Positions 27,653 through 39,402 of a stretch of 64,000 nt of DNA are shown here, piece after piece; the stretch's first letter is position 1; every line of letters begins with the position of its first letter. A program made the translations under genes and the position numbers. Under the pieces are notes generated by a model. The model was not told the DNA's origin, made no database searches, and saw only the letters and a list, made by a program, of their open reading frames with translations. Location of the stretch: the NCBI GenBank assembly GCA_020161145.1, contig JAIUPQ010000010.1, positions 1-64,000 on the forward strand. Direction: 5' to 3'. This DNA is from Pseudomonadota bacterium (GTDB lineage Bacteria > Pseudomonadota > Gammaproteobacteria > Burkholderiales > Burkholderiaceae_C).

Positions 27653-30600
27653 ATGACCGATCTGTCGGCTGACTTCAAGGCGCTGGCCGCCTACCGCCCC
27701 ACCCACAAGGTGCGCTTCGTCACCGCAGCCAGCCTGTTCGATGGCCACGACGCCGCCATCAACATCATGCGCCGCATCCTGCAGGGCATGGGCGCCGAAG
27801 TCATCCACCTGGGGCACAACCGCTCGGTGGACGAGGTGGTGACGGCGGCGCTGCAGGAAGACGCCCAGGGCATCGCCATCAGCTCCTACCAGGGCGGTCA
27901 CGTCGAGTACTTCAAGTACATGGCCGAGCTGCTCAAGGCGCGCGGCGGTGAACGCATCCAGATTTTTGGCGGCGGCGGCGGCGTCATCGTGCCGGCCGAA
28001 ATCCGCGATCTGGCCGCCCACGGCGTGCGCATCTACAGCCCCGAAGACGGCCAACGCATGGGCCTGCAAGGCATGATCGGCGAGATGCTGATGCGTGCCG
28101 ACCAGGACCTCAGCGGCGCCGCGCCCAAGAAGGTGGCGGCCATCCAGGGCCACACCGAGGCGGCCTGGCGCGCGCTGGCCCAGCTCATCACCGTGCTGGA
28201 GAACGGCAAGGCCGACAAGGCCATCGTCAAGGCCCTCACCGAGGCCGCCAAGAGCAGCAAGACCCCCGTGCTGGGCATCACCGGCACCGGTGGCGCCGGC
28301 AAGTCCAGCCTCACCGACGAGCTGATCCGCCGGCTGCGGCTGGACCAGGGCGATGCCCTGCGGGTGGCCGTTATCTCCATCGACCCCTCGCGGCGCAAGA
28401 GCGGCGGCGCGCTGCTGGGCGACCGCATCCGCATGAACGCCATCGGCCCCTGGCAGGACGGGCAGCGCGTCTACATGCGCAGCCTCGCCACCCGCGAGGC
28501 GGGCAGCGAAATCTCGGCCGCGCTGCCCGGCGTCATCGCCGCCTGCAAGGTCGCTGGCTTTGATCTGGTCATCGTCGAGACCTCGGGCATAGGCCAGGGC
28601 GATGCCGCCATCGTGCCGCACGTGGACGTGCCCATGTACGTGATGACGCCCGAGTTCGGCGCCGCCAGCCAGCTTGAAAAAATCGACATGCTGGACTTCG
28701 CCGAGTTCGTCGCCATCAACAAGTTCGACCGCAAAGGCGCCGCCGATGCGCTGCGCGACGTGGCCAAGCAGGTGCAGCGCAACCGCGAGGCCTTTGGCCA
28801 GCGGCCGCAGGACATGCCGGTCTTCGGCACCATGGCCAGCCGCTTCAACGACGACGGCGTGACCGCGCTCTACCAGGCGCTCAAGGTGCGCCTGACCGAG
28901 GCTGGCGTGCCCTTCAAGGACGGCATGCTGCCGCTGGCGCACACCCGCCACAGCACGCACCAGGTGCCCATCGTGCCGCCGCCGCGCGTGCGCTACCTGG
29001 CCGAGATTGCCGACGCCGTGCGCGGCTACAAGCGCCGTGTGCGCGAGCAGGCCCGCGTGGCGCGCGAGCGCCAGCAACTGGCCTCAACCAAGCGCCTGCT
29101 GGCCGAGCGCAAGCAGACGGCCGAGGGGCTGGATGTGCTCATCACCGAGCGTGACGCCCAGTTGCATGCCGACGCCCGCCACCTGCTCGACCAGTGGCCG
29201 GCCATGCAACAGGCCTATGCCGGCGACGACTACGTGGTCAAGATCCGCGACAAGGAGCTGCGCACCCGCCTGGTCACCCAAAGCCTCTCGGGCACCAAGA
29301 TCCGCAAAGTGGTGCTGCCCGGCTACGAATGCCATGGCGAGCTGGTCAAGTGGCTGATGCTGGAGAACGTGCCCGGCAGCTTCCCCTACACCGCCGGCGT
29401 CTTTGCCTTCAAGCGCGAAGGCGAGGATCCCACCCGCATGTTTGCCGGCGAGGGCGACGCCTTCCGCACCAACCGCCGCTTCAAGCTGGTCAGCGAGGGC
29501 ATGGCGGCCAAGCGCCTGTCCACCGCCTTCGACTCGGTCACCCTCTACGGCAACGACCCCGACCCGCGCCCCGACATCTACGGCAAGGTGGGCAACTCGG
29601 GCGTCTCCATCGCCACGCTGGACGACCTCAAGGTGCTCTACGACGGCTTCGACCTGACCAGCCCCACCACCAGCGTCAGCATGACCATCAACGGCCCCGC
29701 GCCGTCCATCCTGGCCATGTTCATGAACACCGCCATCGACCAGAACCTGGCCAAGTTCCGGGCCGACAACGGCCGTGAGCCCACCGACACCGAGGCCGCC
29801 AAGATCCGCGAATGGGTGCTGGCCAATGTGCGCGGCACCGTGCAGGCCGACATCCTCAAGGAAGACCAGGGCCAGAACACCTGCATCTTCTCCACCGAGT
29901 TCAGCCTCAAGGTCATGGGCGACATCGCCCAGTACTTCGTGCACCACGATGTGCGCAACTTCTACTCGGTGTCCATCAGCGGCTACCACATCGCCGAGGC
30001 CGGCGCGAACCCCATTTCGCAGTTGGCCTTCACGCTGTCCAACGGCTTCACCTACGTGGAGGCGTACCTGGCGCGCGGCATGCACATCGACGACTTCGCG
30101 CCCAACCTCAGCTTCTTCTTCTCCAACGGCATGGACCCGGAATACACCGTGCTGGGCCGCGTCGCGCGGCGCATCTGGGCCGTGGCCATGAAGGACAAGT
30201 ACGGCGCCAACGAACGCAGCCAGAAGCTCAAGTACCACATCCAGACCTCGGGCCGCAGCCTGCACGCGCAAGAGATCCAGTTCAACGACATCCGCACCAC
30301 GCTGCAGGCACTGATCGCCATCTACGACAACTGCAACAGCCTGCACACCAACGCCTTCGACGAGGCCATCACCACGCCCACCGAAGACAGCGTGCGCCGC
30401 GCCATGGCCATCCAGCTCATCATCAACCGCGAGTGGGGCCTGGCCAAGAACGAGAACCCCAACCAGGGCGCCTTCATCATCGACGAGCTGACCGAACTGG
30501 TGGAAGAAGCCGTGCTGGCCGAGTTCGAGAAGATCGCCGAGCGCGGCGGCGTGCTGGGCGCCATGGAAACCGGCTACCAGCGCAGCCAGATCCAGGAAGA

Positions 30601-30931
30601 GAGCATGCACTACGAAATGCTCAAGCACACCGGCGAGTACCCCATCATCGGCGTCAACACCTTCCGCTCGCCGCATGGCGACACGGTGCCCGAATCCATC
30701 GAGCTGGCCCGCTCCACCGAGGAGGAAAAGCAGTCCCAGCTCCGGCGCCTGGCCGACTTCCACGCCCGCCACGCCGCCGAGTCCCCGGCCATGCTGGCGC
30801 GGCTCAAGCAGGCCGTCATCGAGAACGGCAACGTCTTCGAGGTGCTGATGGACGCCGTACGCGTGTGTTCACTGGGCCAGATCACCTCGGCGCTGTTCGA
30901 GGTGGGGGGTCAGTACCGGCGCAGCATGTGA
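27653..30931 (+). CDS. icmF: Fused isobutyryl-CoA mutase IcmF
   Basis: IcmF interconverts isobutyryl-CoA and n-butyryl-CoA (and related acyl-CoAs) with adenosylcobalamin, and carries its own G-protein chaperone. The 1092-residue chain has the three expected parts. First is a B12-binding domain (residues 1-145) with the base-off motif [12 protein letters not shown]. Second is a MeaB-like GTPase (about 205-520) with Walker [20 protein letters not shown] and NKFDRKGAA. Third is the TIM-barrel mutase domain (from about 540), including [12 protein letters not shown] and [15 protein letters not shown] precedes the ATG at 27653; a GTG one codon upstream is an alternative. No mutase partner gene is nearby, as expected for a fused form. 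Confidence 0.95.
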   Translation: MTDLSADFKALAAYRPTHKVRFVTAASLFDGHDAAINIMRRILQGMGAEVIHLGHNRSVDEVVTAALQEDAQGIAISSYQGGHVEYFKYMAELLKARGGERIQIFGGGGGVIVPAEIRDLAAHGVRIYSPEDGQRMGLQGMIGEMLMRADQDLSGAAPKKVAAIQGHTEAAWRALAQLITVLENGKADKAIVKALTEAAKSSKTPVLGITGTGGAGKSSLTDELIRRLRLDQGDALRVAVISIDPSRRKSGGALLGDRIRMNAIGPWQDGQRVYMRSLATREAGSEISAALPGVIAACKVAGFDLVIVETSGIGQGDAAIVPHVDVPMYVMTPEFGAASQLEKIDMLDFAEFVAINKFDRKGAADALRDVAKQVQRNREAFGQRPQDMPVFGTMASRFNDDGVTALYQALKVRLTEAGVPFKDGMLPLAHTRHSTHQVPIVPPPRVRYLAEIADAVRGYKRRVREQARVARERQQLASTKRLLAERKQTAEGLDVLITERDAQLHADARHLLDQWPAMQQAYAGDDYVVKIRDKELRTRLVTQSLSGTKIRKVVLPGYECHGELVKWLMLENVPGSFPYTAGVFAFKREGEDPTRMFAGEGDAFRTNRRFKLVSEGMAAKRLSTAFDSVTLYGNDPDPRPDIYGKVGNSGVSIATLDDLKVLYDGFDLTSPTTSVSMTINGPAPSILAMFMNTAIDQNLAKFRADNGREPTDTEAAKIREWVLANVRGTVQADILKEDQGQNTCIFSTEFSLKVMGDIAQYFVHHDVRNFYSVSISGYHIAEAGANPISQLAFTLSNGFTYVEAYLARGMHIDDFAPNLSFFFSNGMDPEYTVLGRVARRIWAVAMKDKYGANERSQKLKYHIQTSGRSLHAQEIQFNDIRTTLQALIAIYDNCNSLHTNAFDEAITTPTEDSVRRAMAIQLIINREWGLAKNENPNQGAFIIDELTELVEEAVLAEFEKIAERGGVLGAMETGYQRSQIQEESMHYEMLKHTGEYPIIGVNTFRSPHGDTVPESIELARSTEEEKQSQLRRLADFHARHAAESPAMLARLKQAVIENGNVFEVLMDAVRVCSLGQITSALFEVGGQYRRSM

Positions 30932-30988
30932 CATTGAACCAACACATGGGGTAAGGCCTTCACGCAAAGGTGCAGAAAGAATCGCGTA

Positions 30989-30997
30989 TGCTATAGA
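30989..30997 (+). promoter_or_regulatory. Extended -10 promoter upstream of the 31034 hydrolase gene
   Basis: TGCTATAGA is an extended -10 (TGn then TATAGA at 30992-30997) in a conspicuously AT-rich patch (about 30975-31016) of otherwise GC-rich DNA. No TTGACA-like -35 is present, which extended -10 promoters tolerate. Transcription would start about 30 bases before the ATG. Confidence 0.5.
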
Positions 30998-31033
30998 TTA
31001 CGTTTAATCACAATGTGTGCCGGGAGCCATTCG

Positions 31034-32017
31034 ATGCAGTTTGTGCTGAAGCCCGACCCCTCGCTGGGGCCGGAAGACTTTCCTGACGATACCCGCCAAC
31101 TGATGGATGCCTCGCCCCAGACACTGGCGCTGGATGATGCGTTCAAGCTGCAAGGCAACGTGATGCGCGTGATGCGCATCAAAACCGGTCACTTCACGAT
31201 CAATTGCCACATCAACACCTTCAGCCCGGGCGACCGGCTGTTCGTGATGTTCCATGGCGCCCGCAAGTCGGTGCCCGGTGAAACCCGGCCGCTGTTCATG
31301 CGCACCAACTGGAGCAGTCTGTATCCCGGGCCGGTGCTGTCACTGTCCGACCCGCAGACCGAGGCCGACTGGGGCTCCAACCACCCGCGCGCCGGCCTCT
31401 ACATCGGTACCTTCAAGAACGACCTGGTGCCCGAGATCAACGCCCTGGTCAACAAGTTCTGTGATGAGCTGGGCATCGCCCGTGATCGCGTCGTCTACTA
31501 CGGCTCCTCGGCCGGTGGCGGTGCGGCGCTGCTGGCCGGTGGCCGACGCCCCGAAGGCTGCGGCGTCATCGCCGTGTGCGCGGCGCTGCGCACCGACAAC
31601 TTCCGCCCGCCCATGATCAAGGCAGCCTCCCAGGTGGCCGGTGGCACGCCCGAAGACTGGGAGGCCATGCGCCGGCAGACCCCCGAGCGCTGCCAGCCGC
31701 TGACGGCCATCGAATACGGCGTCAAGCACAACCCCAAGAGCCGCTTCGTCGTGGCTCAGTGCGTCGAAGACCTGCCCGGTGTCAACAAGCACTTCAAGAG
31801 CCTGTTGCAGACCTTTCAGATCGCGTCGCCGCAAGGCGGCATGAGCGCCGATCACCGCGTGCTGGCGCTGACCTACTCGTCCGAAGTCGGCCACGGCCGC
31901 GAGCCGTCCGACCTGTGCCGGCCGCTGCTCAAGGCCACGCTGGATTTCCTGGACGGCAAATTCGACGGCGAGCCGGCCCAGGCCACGGCGACGACCGCCG
32001 TCGCGGCCACCGCCTAG
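31034..32017 (+). CDS. Alpha/beta-hydrolase-fold protein of unknown function
   Basis: The 327-residue protein contains a nucleophile-elbow motif YGSSAGGGAALLAGG in its middle and earlier strands typical of the alpha/beta-hydrolase fold (RLFVMFHGARKS as oxyanion loop candidate). A late EVGHGREPSDL offers a His for the triad. There is no signal peptide. The overall pattern resembles hydrolase-like proteins found near surface polysaccharide or secretion genes rather than a well-known lipase family; I do not recognise a specific one. GGGAG lies 7 bases before the ATG. It stands alone with its own promoter. Confidence 0.75.
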   Translation: MQFVLKPDPSLGPEDFPDDTRQLMDASPQTLALDDAFKLQGNVMRVMRIKTGHFTINCHINTFSPGDRLFVMFHGARKSVPGETRPLFMRTNWSSLYPGPVLSLSDPQTEADWGSNHPRAGLYIGTFKNDLVPEINALVNKFCDELGIARDRVVYYGSSAGGGAALLAGGRRPEGCGVIAVCAALRTDNFRPPMIKAASQVAGGTPEDWEAMRRQTPERCQPLTAIEYGVKHNPKSRFVVAQCVEDLPGVNKHFKSLLQTFQIASPQGGMSADHRVLALTYSSEVGHGREPSDLCRPLLKATLDFLDGKFDGEPAQATATTAVAATA

Positions 32018-32128
32018 TGTCTGGCGCGTGAGCCCCACGCGCCGGCCCAGTCCGGCCTGGGTCATCTCGCCGGCCGGAAAGCGCGGTGTGCGGATCGGGT
32101 TGGTCAGGCGTCCGGTGCCGTCGCCCAC
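32018..32128 (-). pseudogene. Remnant of an XRE/HTH transcriptional regulator
   Basis: On the minus strand this stretch reads TNPIRTPRFPAGEMTQAGLG then RRVGLTRQT, which matches the N-terminal helix-turn-helix of short Cro/C1-type regulators (IR-x-LR-x-x-GEMTQAELGERVGVTRQT). The likeness stops at the base next to the neighbouring stop codon (32017), where the frame runs into antisense of the hydrolase gene. There is no start codon with a ribosome-binding site. I therefore read it as a truncated relic of about 30 codons. Confidence 0.5.
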
Positions 32129-32206
32129 GGCTCGCCCCGGCAGTAGCCGCGCCCGATCAAGCCGGTGTGGCCACCTCGGCCCGCACGATGGCCGCTAAGC
32201 CCCGTC

Positions 32207-33544
<1,338 letters not shown>

Positions 33545-33550
<6 letters not shown>

Positions 33551-33668
33551 CGGACTACCCTTCGCACGGCGTGCTTCGGGATTCGCACTTGGGAGCGGCC
33601 CGGCGTGCTCACCGGACTATCCTCCGCACTGCGTGCCTCGGGATTCGCACTTGGGAGCGGCCCGGCGT
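33545..33668 (-). repeat. Two tandem 62-bp repeats, each a 21-codon mini-ORF with stop-start overlap
   Basis: Two direct copies (33545-33606 and 33607-33668) differ at about five bases, and a third partial GCTCA follows. On the minus strand each copy holds a complete 66-base mini-ORF: 33609-33674 (ATG) and 33547-33612 (GTG). The peptides share the pattern STPGRSQVRIP-[RK]-HAVRR-[IV]-VR. Each TGA overlaps the next GTG by four bases, and the last overlaps the kinase GTG. The arithmetic is exact: 66 minus 4 equals the 62-bp period. The CTTGGGAGCGGCCCGGCGT core is shared with the repeat at 18505-18640. Confidence 0.8.
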
Positions 33669-33679
33669 GCTCATGCCGC

Positions 33680-34020
33680 TCAGAACGACACCGGCTGCGG
33701 CAGCGCCTTGCTCCAGTACCAGATGTCCCAACGCGCCCGCAGGCCGCCCACGGTGAAGGGGTCGATGGCGATCAGCGCCTCCACCGCTGCGCGGTTGGGG
33801 GCGCGCACCACCCACAGTCCCCCCACGGGCGTGGCGCTGGGTTCGGTGCGCAGCGAGCCGGCCACCCGCAGCACCTCGGCGTGTGTGGCCGCCCAGGCCA
33901 GGTGAGCCGCCAGCAGCGTGCGGCGCAACTCGCCGCAGCCCGGACGGTCCTCGAAGCGCACGGCGAACAGCGTCCAGTCCTCGTGGGCGTTGCTGGTCAG
34001 GGGTCGAACGACAGGCGCGG

Positions 34021-34024
<4 letters not shown>
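33680..34024 (-). CDS. YciI-family protein
   Basis: This 114-residue protein has the YciI-like dimeric ferredoxin fold: WTLFAVRFEDRPGCGELRRT, then LAAHLAWAATHAEVLRVAGS with the conserved His, GGLWVVRAPNRAAVEALIAIDPF, and a C-terminal strand WDIWYWSKALP. YciI proteins are small enzymes or binding proteins of mostly unknown role. The ATG at 34024 overlaps the response-regulator stop by four bases. The stop lies 5 bases before the first mini-ORF. Its position between the regulator and kinase genes is unusual. Confidence 0.85.
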
Positions 34025-35369
<1,345 letters not shown>

Positions 35370-35373
<4 letters not shown>

Positions 35374-36320
35374 GTCGGGTACGGCCCAAGAAATCGCTCA
35401 CCGTTGAAATGAATCAGGTGCGACGGTGCGTCTGCCACCCAGACTTCGGTCTCCCATGCAATGTCCGCAAGATAGCGCTTCATCAGCGCACGGTCGGGGA
35501 ATGCCGTGACGTAGACCAAGCCGGCCGTCGAATGGGCGAACAAACGTGCCAACTCGGCGTGACGCTTGCCATCCACGGGGCCGTGGCTTGTAACGGCTTC
35601 GACCAAAATCAACCAGCCCCGCTTGGGGTCGTGGATGATCGCGTCCGGCATCTTGCCGTGGGCGTCGATCGTGACGCCAAGTTCAGCCAGACGGTCCACA
35701 TCAAAGTAGCCCCATTTTTCTCCAGTGTCTCCGGCGTAGATCAAGCGGCCACCGGGCACGAAGGAAGGGGCAAACGACTCAAGGATGGTGCGGATCAATG
35801 TGCTGTGTGCACCGGGACTCAGCCGCACGGATTGCCCGTTTGCCAATCTAAGAGGGACTTGGCGGCGCATGCGTGCCTGGGCGTACCGCGCCGCCAAGCT
35901 GACATTCTGGGCTTGCCATGTCGCTAGGTTTTCACTCCAGGAGCTGGTGCCCAAGCTGCGCAGCAGGGACAGTGCTTCAGGCGCGATTTGGTAGGCGGCT
36001 CTAGGGCTGTTGACGGGCCGATCTGGCGCGTCGGGGTTGTATAGCGCAAGCCCAGCGGCGCAGAACTGGTGCAATGTCTGGCGCCTGAACGTCTCACGGG
36101 TATTGGGCTTGTATGCTGCGCCGTAGTGCTGAGCTGCCCAATCCATGATGGGTGTGACGCCCAACAAAGGTGCCTCTGCTCTGGCCCAAGGGCGGCCTGG
36201 CGGCAAGTTGAGCAAGGCCAGCAGACACAGAGCCGAACGCTCATTTTGCTGCGCGCGCGGCAGGCCAAGCGCGGTTAAGGTATCCAGTGCAACTTTGAGT
36301 TGGCGGTCGCGTTGATTCAT
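35370..36320 (-). CDS. Type II restriction endonuclease, BsuBI/PstI family
   Basis: The 316-residue protein carries the BsuBI/PstI endonuclease signature near the C-terminus: GKMPDAIIHDPKRGWLIL then VEAVTSHGPVDGKRHAELAR and GLVYVTAFPDRALMKRYL, where PD and the EAV Glu belong to the catalytic core. R.BsuBI is 316 residues and R.PstI about 326. Family members cut CTGCAG, but specificity here is not proven. Its ATG overlaps the methyltransferase stop by four bases, and its stop overlaps the response regulator GTG. The DNA is visibly richer in A+T than its neighbours, which indicates transfer. Confidence 0.92.
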
Positions 36321-37792
36321 TGGGGCATGGCAGCGAGATAGGCGTCTTGCGTTTGCGGCGAGGCATCTGGATGCGCCAATACCCACGTCCCCAGCGCGCT
36401 GAGCGCGTCGCGGTCCGGATAGCGCAAATGTCGCAGATCGCTGGCATTGACCTGCGTGTGACCGCTGAAACGGCGAAAGTACGTATCGACGGCTTGGGAC
36501 TGCAGGTAGGTCGATAGACCGTATGCCAGTTCTCTCGGTAAACCCTGCTTATCTGAATGAAATACGTTCAGATGATTTTCAAAACCAAGCATGGGTGTGT
36601 GATTCACCGCATGGGGTTCGAGCACGGCGGCGACGATGCGCCGCCGCTCCTCCTTGGACGACAGCCTGCGCACCAAGCAATAGGTACCCAGCGGATACAG
36701 CCATTTTTCGGACTCGACATCGCGCACGATCGCATTGGATTTTTTGTGCTCCGCTAGCGGCCAAACAATCTGCCCCCCACTGAAGTGAGCCGGGTAAATC
36801 AACGGCACGGTCCCAGGCCCCGCTGTGGCTCGCAGATGTGTCCTGAGACGAAAGTCCACCACGGGGCCGGTGGATACCTGTATGCCAAGCTCTTCAAGCG
36901 TGCATTGGGCGATGGCAGGCAGTTCGGTCATCTCGCCGGCGTGTGGCAGGGGCACGTGCCAGAGTCGTCGCGCATCTGCCGCATGGACGACCTGCGCAAA
37001 GGGAAAGGTTTGGTGAGTCAGGTCATCAAAATGGTCGTCGGTGGATGTCGACACCGTCACGTCCCCTTGTGCCGCGCCTCGTACCATGCGCAAGATCAGG
37101 TTCTCCTGCAACACGCCGTCGTCCTTGAACGCCTGTGAACGTGAGTCGAACAGATGCATGTGTGTCAGCGCGCCGTGAGTCAACAGCCAGGTCCGAAACG
37201 GCTGGTAATACGGCCCGTTGCAGAAACTGCGCGGCACGATCGCCACCAACTGGCCTCCTTGGGTCAGTCGGGCCAAAGCCAAGGCGACAAAGGCGGCGTA
37301 GAGATTCACCGTCTCAATACCAACCAAGCGCAACAGGTGCCGCTCGCGCGAGGCGCTGGCAATTTTTTTGTATGGCGGATTCAGAATGGCATGCGTGTAG
37401 CCAGGAGCATCCGGCGCAAACTGCAACGAGTTAACGGTCGCCTCAATAAAGTCCTCGGGGTGAACTACGCTGCGAAACGACACGTCGCCAACGTATCGCC
37501 CAAGCGAGGCCTGCAGTTCGACCAACAAATCAGTGTCTCGCTCGAAAGTGCTGACGTCGACCGACGCGTAACGCAATTCGCCACTAGCGACGCGCGCCAG
37601 GAAGGCGCTGGTCAGTGAGCCGATGCCCGCGCCGGCATCCAGCAATCGACAGGGTTCGCCGTCCGATGTGAACCACCCGGCCATGAAAGCGGCAGTGCTG
37701 GCGGGCGTGAAGAACTGCCCCCATTGCGCCTTGTGTGCTGCCGAGGTGCGAGCGGCAACAGTGCGACGCACATGTTCAACTTCGGTGAGCAT
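36317..37792 (-). CDS. N6-adenine DNA methyltransferase of the PstI/BsuBI type
   Basis: The 491-residue protein has the SAM-binding block (QWGQFFTPASTAAFMAGWF, LLDAGAGIGSLTSAFL) and the amino-methyltransferase motif IV NPPY (AILNPPYKKI). Length and order (N-terminal catalytic half, C-terminal target-recognition half) fit M.PstI-type enzymes (about 500 residues), which protect the partner endonuclease site by adenine methylation. The ATG at 37792 lies only 3 bases after the stop of a permease relic, so the gene may be read from the efflux operon. Base composition is well below the surrounding genes. Confidence 0.92.
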   Translation of the reverse strand: MLTEVEHVRRTVAARTSAAHKAQWGQFFTPASTAAFMAGWFTSDGEPCRLLDAGAGIGSLTSAFLARVASGELRYASVDVSTFERDTDLLVELQASLGRYVGDVSFRSVVHPEDFIEATVNSLQFAPDAPGYTHAILNPPYKKIASASRERHLLRLVGIETVNLYAAFVALALARLTQGGQLVAIVPRSFCNGPYYQPFRTWLLTHGALTHMHLFDSRSQAFKDDGVLQENLILRMVRGAAQGDVTVSTSTDDHFDDLTHQTFPFAQVVHAADARRLWHVPLPHAGEMTELPAIAQCTLEELGIQVSTGPVVDFRLRTHLRATAGPGTVPLIYPAHFSGGQIVWPLAEHKKSNAIVRDVESEKWLYPLGTYCLVRRLSSKEERRRIVAAVLEPHAVNHTPMLGFENHLNVFHSDKQGLPRELAYGLSTYLQSQAVDTYFRRFSGHTQVNASDLRHLRYPDRDALSALGTWVLAHPDASPQTQDAYLAAMPQ

Positions 37793-37795
37793 GAT

Positions 37796-38167
37796 TTAAG
37801 GGGAAAACAAAGCGCATGGCCGCCAGCATAGCGTGGCCGCACACGCTATGCGCTGCAGCGCCACCACTGGCGACACCCGCGTGGCCCGGCGCGCCGGAAT
37901 CCACGCGGCCAACTGGCTCAGTACCAGCAGCACGGCGGCGCCGACTGGCAGATACCACCACGGCAGCGGCGGCACCTCCCAGTGCTGCCGCAGCGCCAGG
38001 CCGTAGGCGCCCAGCATGCCCAGCACCAGGCCCATGTCGGTCGGCAGCGCGTTCTCGGCCAGAAAGTAGTGCAGCACCTGGCCGCGCGTGGCGCCCAGGG
38101 CACGGTGGGTGCCGATCATGCGCGTGCGCTGCGGCATCTGGAAGCTGGCCTGGCCCACGACGCCGCC
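37796..38167 (-). pseudogene. C-terminal relic of an FtsX/MacB-type permease (type B)
   Basis: The frame from 38167 reads GGVVGQASF, QRTRMIGTHRALGATRGQVL and then two membrane helices ending in ATRVSPVVALQ. This is the last third of a permease. It is closer to the permease at 40726-41955 (which has QQRTRMIGTRRALGATRGQV, VLGMAGAYG and RATRVSPVVAL-like parts) than to the adjacent gene at 38177. The first two thirds are missing; likeness starts 10 bases past the 38177 stop. About 15 foreign codons (IACAATLCWRPCALFSP) follow before a TAA three bases from the methyltransferase ATG. It marks a deletion/insertion junction. Confidence 0.8.
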
Positions 38168-38176
38168 GGATGGTAC

Positions 38177-39391
38177 TCACGCCATCCGCATCACCGCCAC
38201 CGGCGGCAGCCGGGTTGCCCGCAGCGCGGGAGCCAGCACGGCCAGCTGGCCCAGCAGCCACAGGGCGGCGGCGCCCATCGGCAGGTAGGCCAGGGGCAGT
38301 GGCGGCAGCTCGTAGAACCGCATCAGCACCAGGCTCAGGCCATAGGCCAGCAGCATGCCCAGCGCAATGCCGGCCGAGACGATGAGAAAGTTCTCGACCT
38401 GGAAGTAGCGCAGGATGTCGCCCCGGGTGGCGCCCAGGGCGCGGCGGATGCCGATCTGCTTGCGTCGCTGCGTCACCCAGAAGCCCGTCAGCCCGACGAT
38501 GCCCAGTGCCGTCGTGCCCAGCAGCGCGGTGATGACGCCGGCCAGCAAGCCCACCATGATGCGAAAACGCTTGAAGTAGCGTTCGCGCAACTCGGTCAGG
38601 CGCAGGCTTTGCTCGTCGTCCAGCACGGCCTCGGGTGCCGCCCGGCGCACGGCGGCCAGCGCATCCCGCATGATGCTGTCCATGGCGCCGGGCTGCCCCC
38701 GGATCACGTAGGTGCCCGCCAGTTGGGGGCCGGCCAGGGCGGGCACGAAGATGGACCCATCCGCCACGTCGACCACGCCGCCATCGGGCTCGGTCACCAC
38801 CAGGCGATCGAGCACGCCCACGACGGTGAAGGTGGCGTCCATGCTCCACAGGCGCTGGCCCAGCGGGTTCTGGCCGGGCCAGAACCGGGTGGCCAGCGTG
38901 CGCGTGAGCAGCACGGGGGCCTGCGGCGGCACGTACACCGCGACGGGGGTGTACTCCTGGGCGGTGGGCAGGCGGCCGGCCACCAGGCGCGGGCCGAGGG
39001 CCGAGAGGGCTTGGGCGTCACCGATGTAGAACTCCACCACACCGCCAAAGCGCTTGTGCTCGGCGTCCAGATCCACGCCGGCCCGGCCGGCCGGCACGCC
39101 AAAAGGCACGGTGTTGATCACGCCGGCCACCTCAACCCCTGCCACCCCGCGCAAGGCGGCCAGCACGCGGGCGTTGAGGTCCACCGCCTGCGCCGGCTCG
39201 AAGCCCGAAAGCGTGACCACACCCAGCGCATCCTCCGCCACGCCGCTGTCCCGGTGCAGCGACTCGGCGCGCTGCATCAGCAAAAAGGCGGCGTTGCAGA
39301 TCACGCCGCAGACCAGCGCAATCTGCATCACGATGAGGCCGGCGGCCAGCCGGTGCTGGCGCAGCGCGGCCCAGACGATTCCGATTTGCAT
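38177..39391 (-). CDS. ABC transporter permease, FtsX/MacB type, type B (third pair)
   Basis: The 404-residue protein has one N-terminal helix (LAAGLIVMQIALVCGVICNAA), a periplasmic domain of about 240 residues and three C-terminal helices, with the FtsX-type cytoplasmic motif QIGIRRALGATRGDILRYF. Type B members here share the start ALR-x-HR-AA-LIV and lack the ACMTTL motif of type A. It should form a heterodimer with the type A partner at 39403 (gap 11 bases). Such permeases do not carry substrate through the membrane but transmit ATP-driven motion to periplasmic partners. Confidence 0.85.
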   Translation of the reverse strand: MQIGIVWAALRQHRLAAGLIVMQIALVCGVICNAAFLLMQRAESLHRDSGVAEDALGVVTLSGFEPAQAVDLNARVLAALRGVAGVEVAGVINTVPFGVPAGRAGVDLDAEHKRFGGVVEFYIGDAQALSALGPRLVAGRLPTAQEYTPVAVYVPPQAPVLLTRTLATRFWPGQNPLGQRLWSMDATFTVVGVLDRLVVTEPDGGVVDVADGSIFVPALAGPQLAGTYVIRGQPGAMDSIMRDALAAVRRAAPEAVLDDEQSLRLTELRERYFKRFRIMVGLLAGVITALLGTTALGIVGLTGFWVTQRRKQIGIRRALGATRGDILRYFQVENFLIVSAGIALGMLLAYGLSLVLMRFYELPPLPLAYLPMGAAALWLLGQLAVLAPALRATRLPPVAVMRMA

Positions 39392-39402
39392 GGCCCGCCC
39401 TT

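Noticed and set aside
30926..30950. CATGTG...CACATG hairpin after icmF as a terminator
   Set aside because: The stem is only 6 bp and mixed in composition, with no T-run after it.
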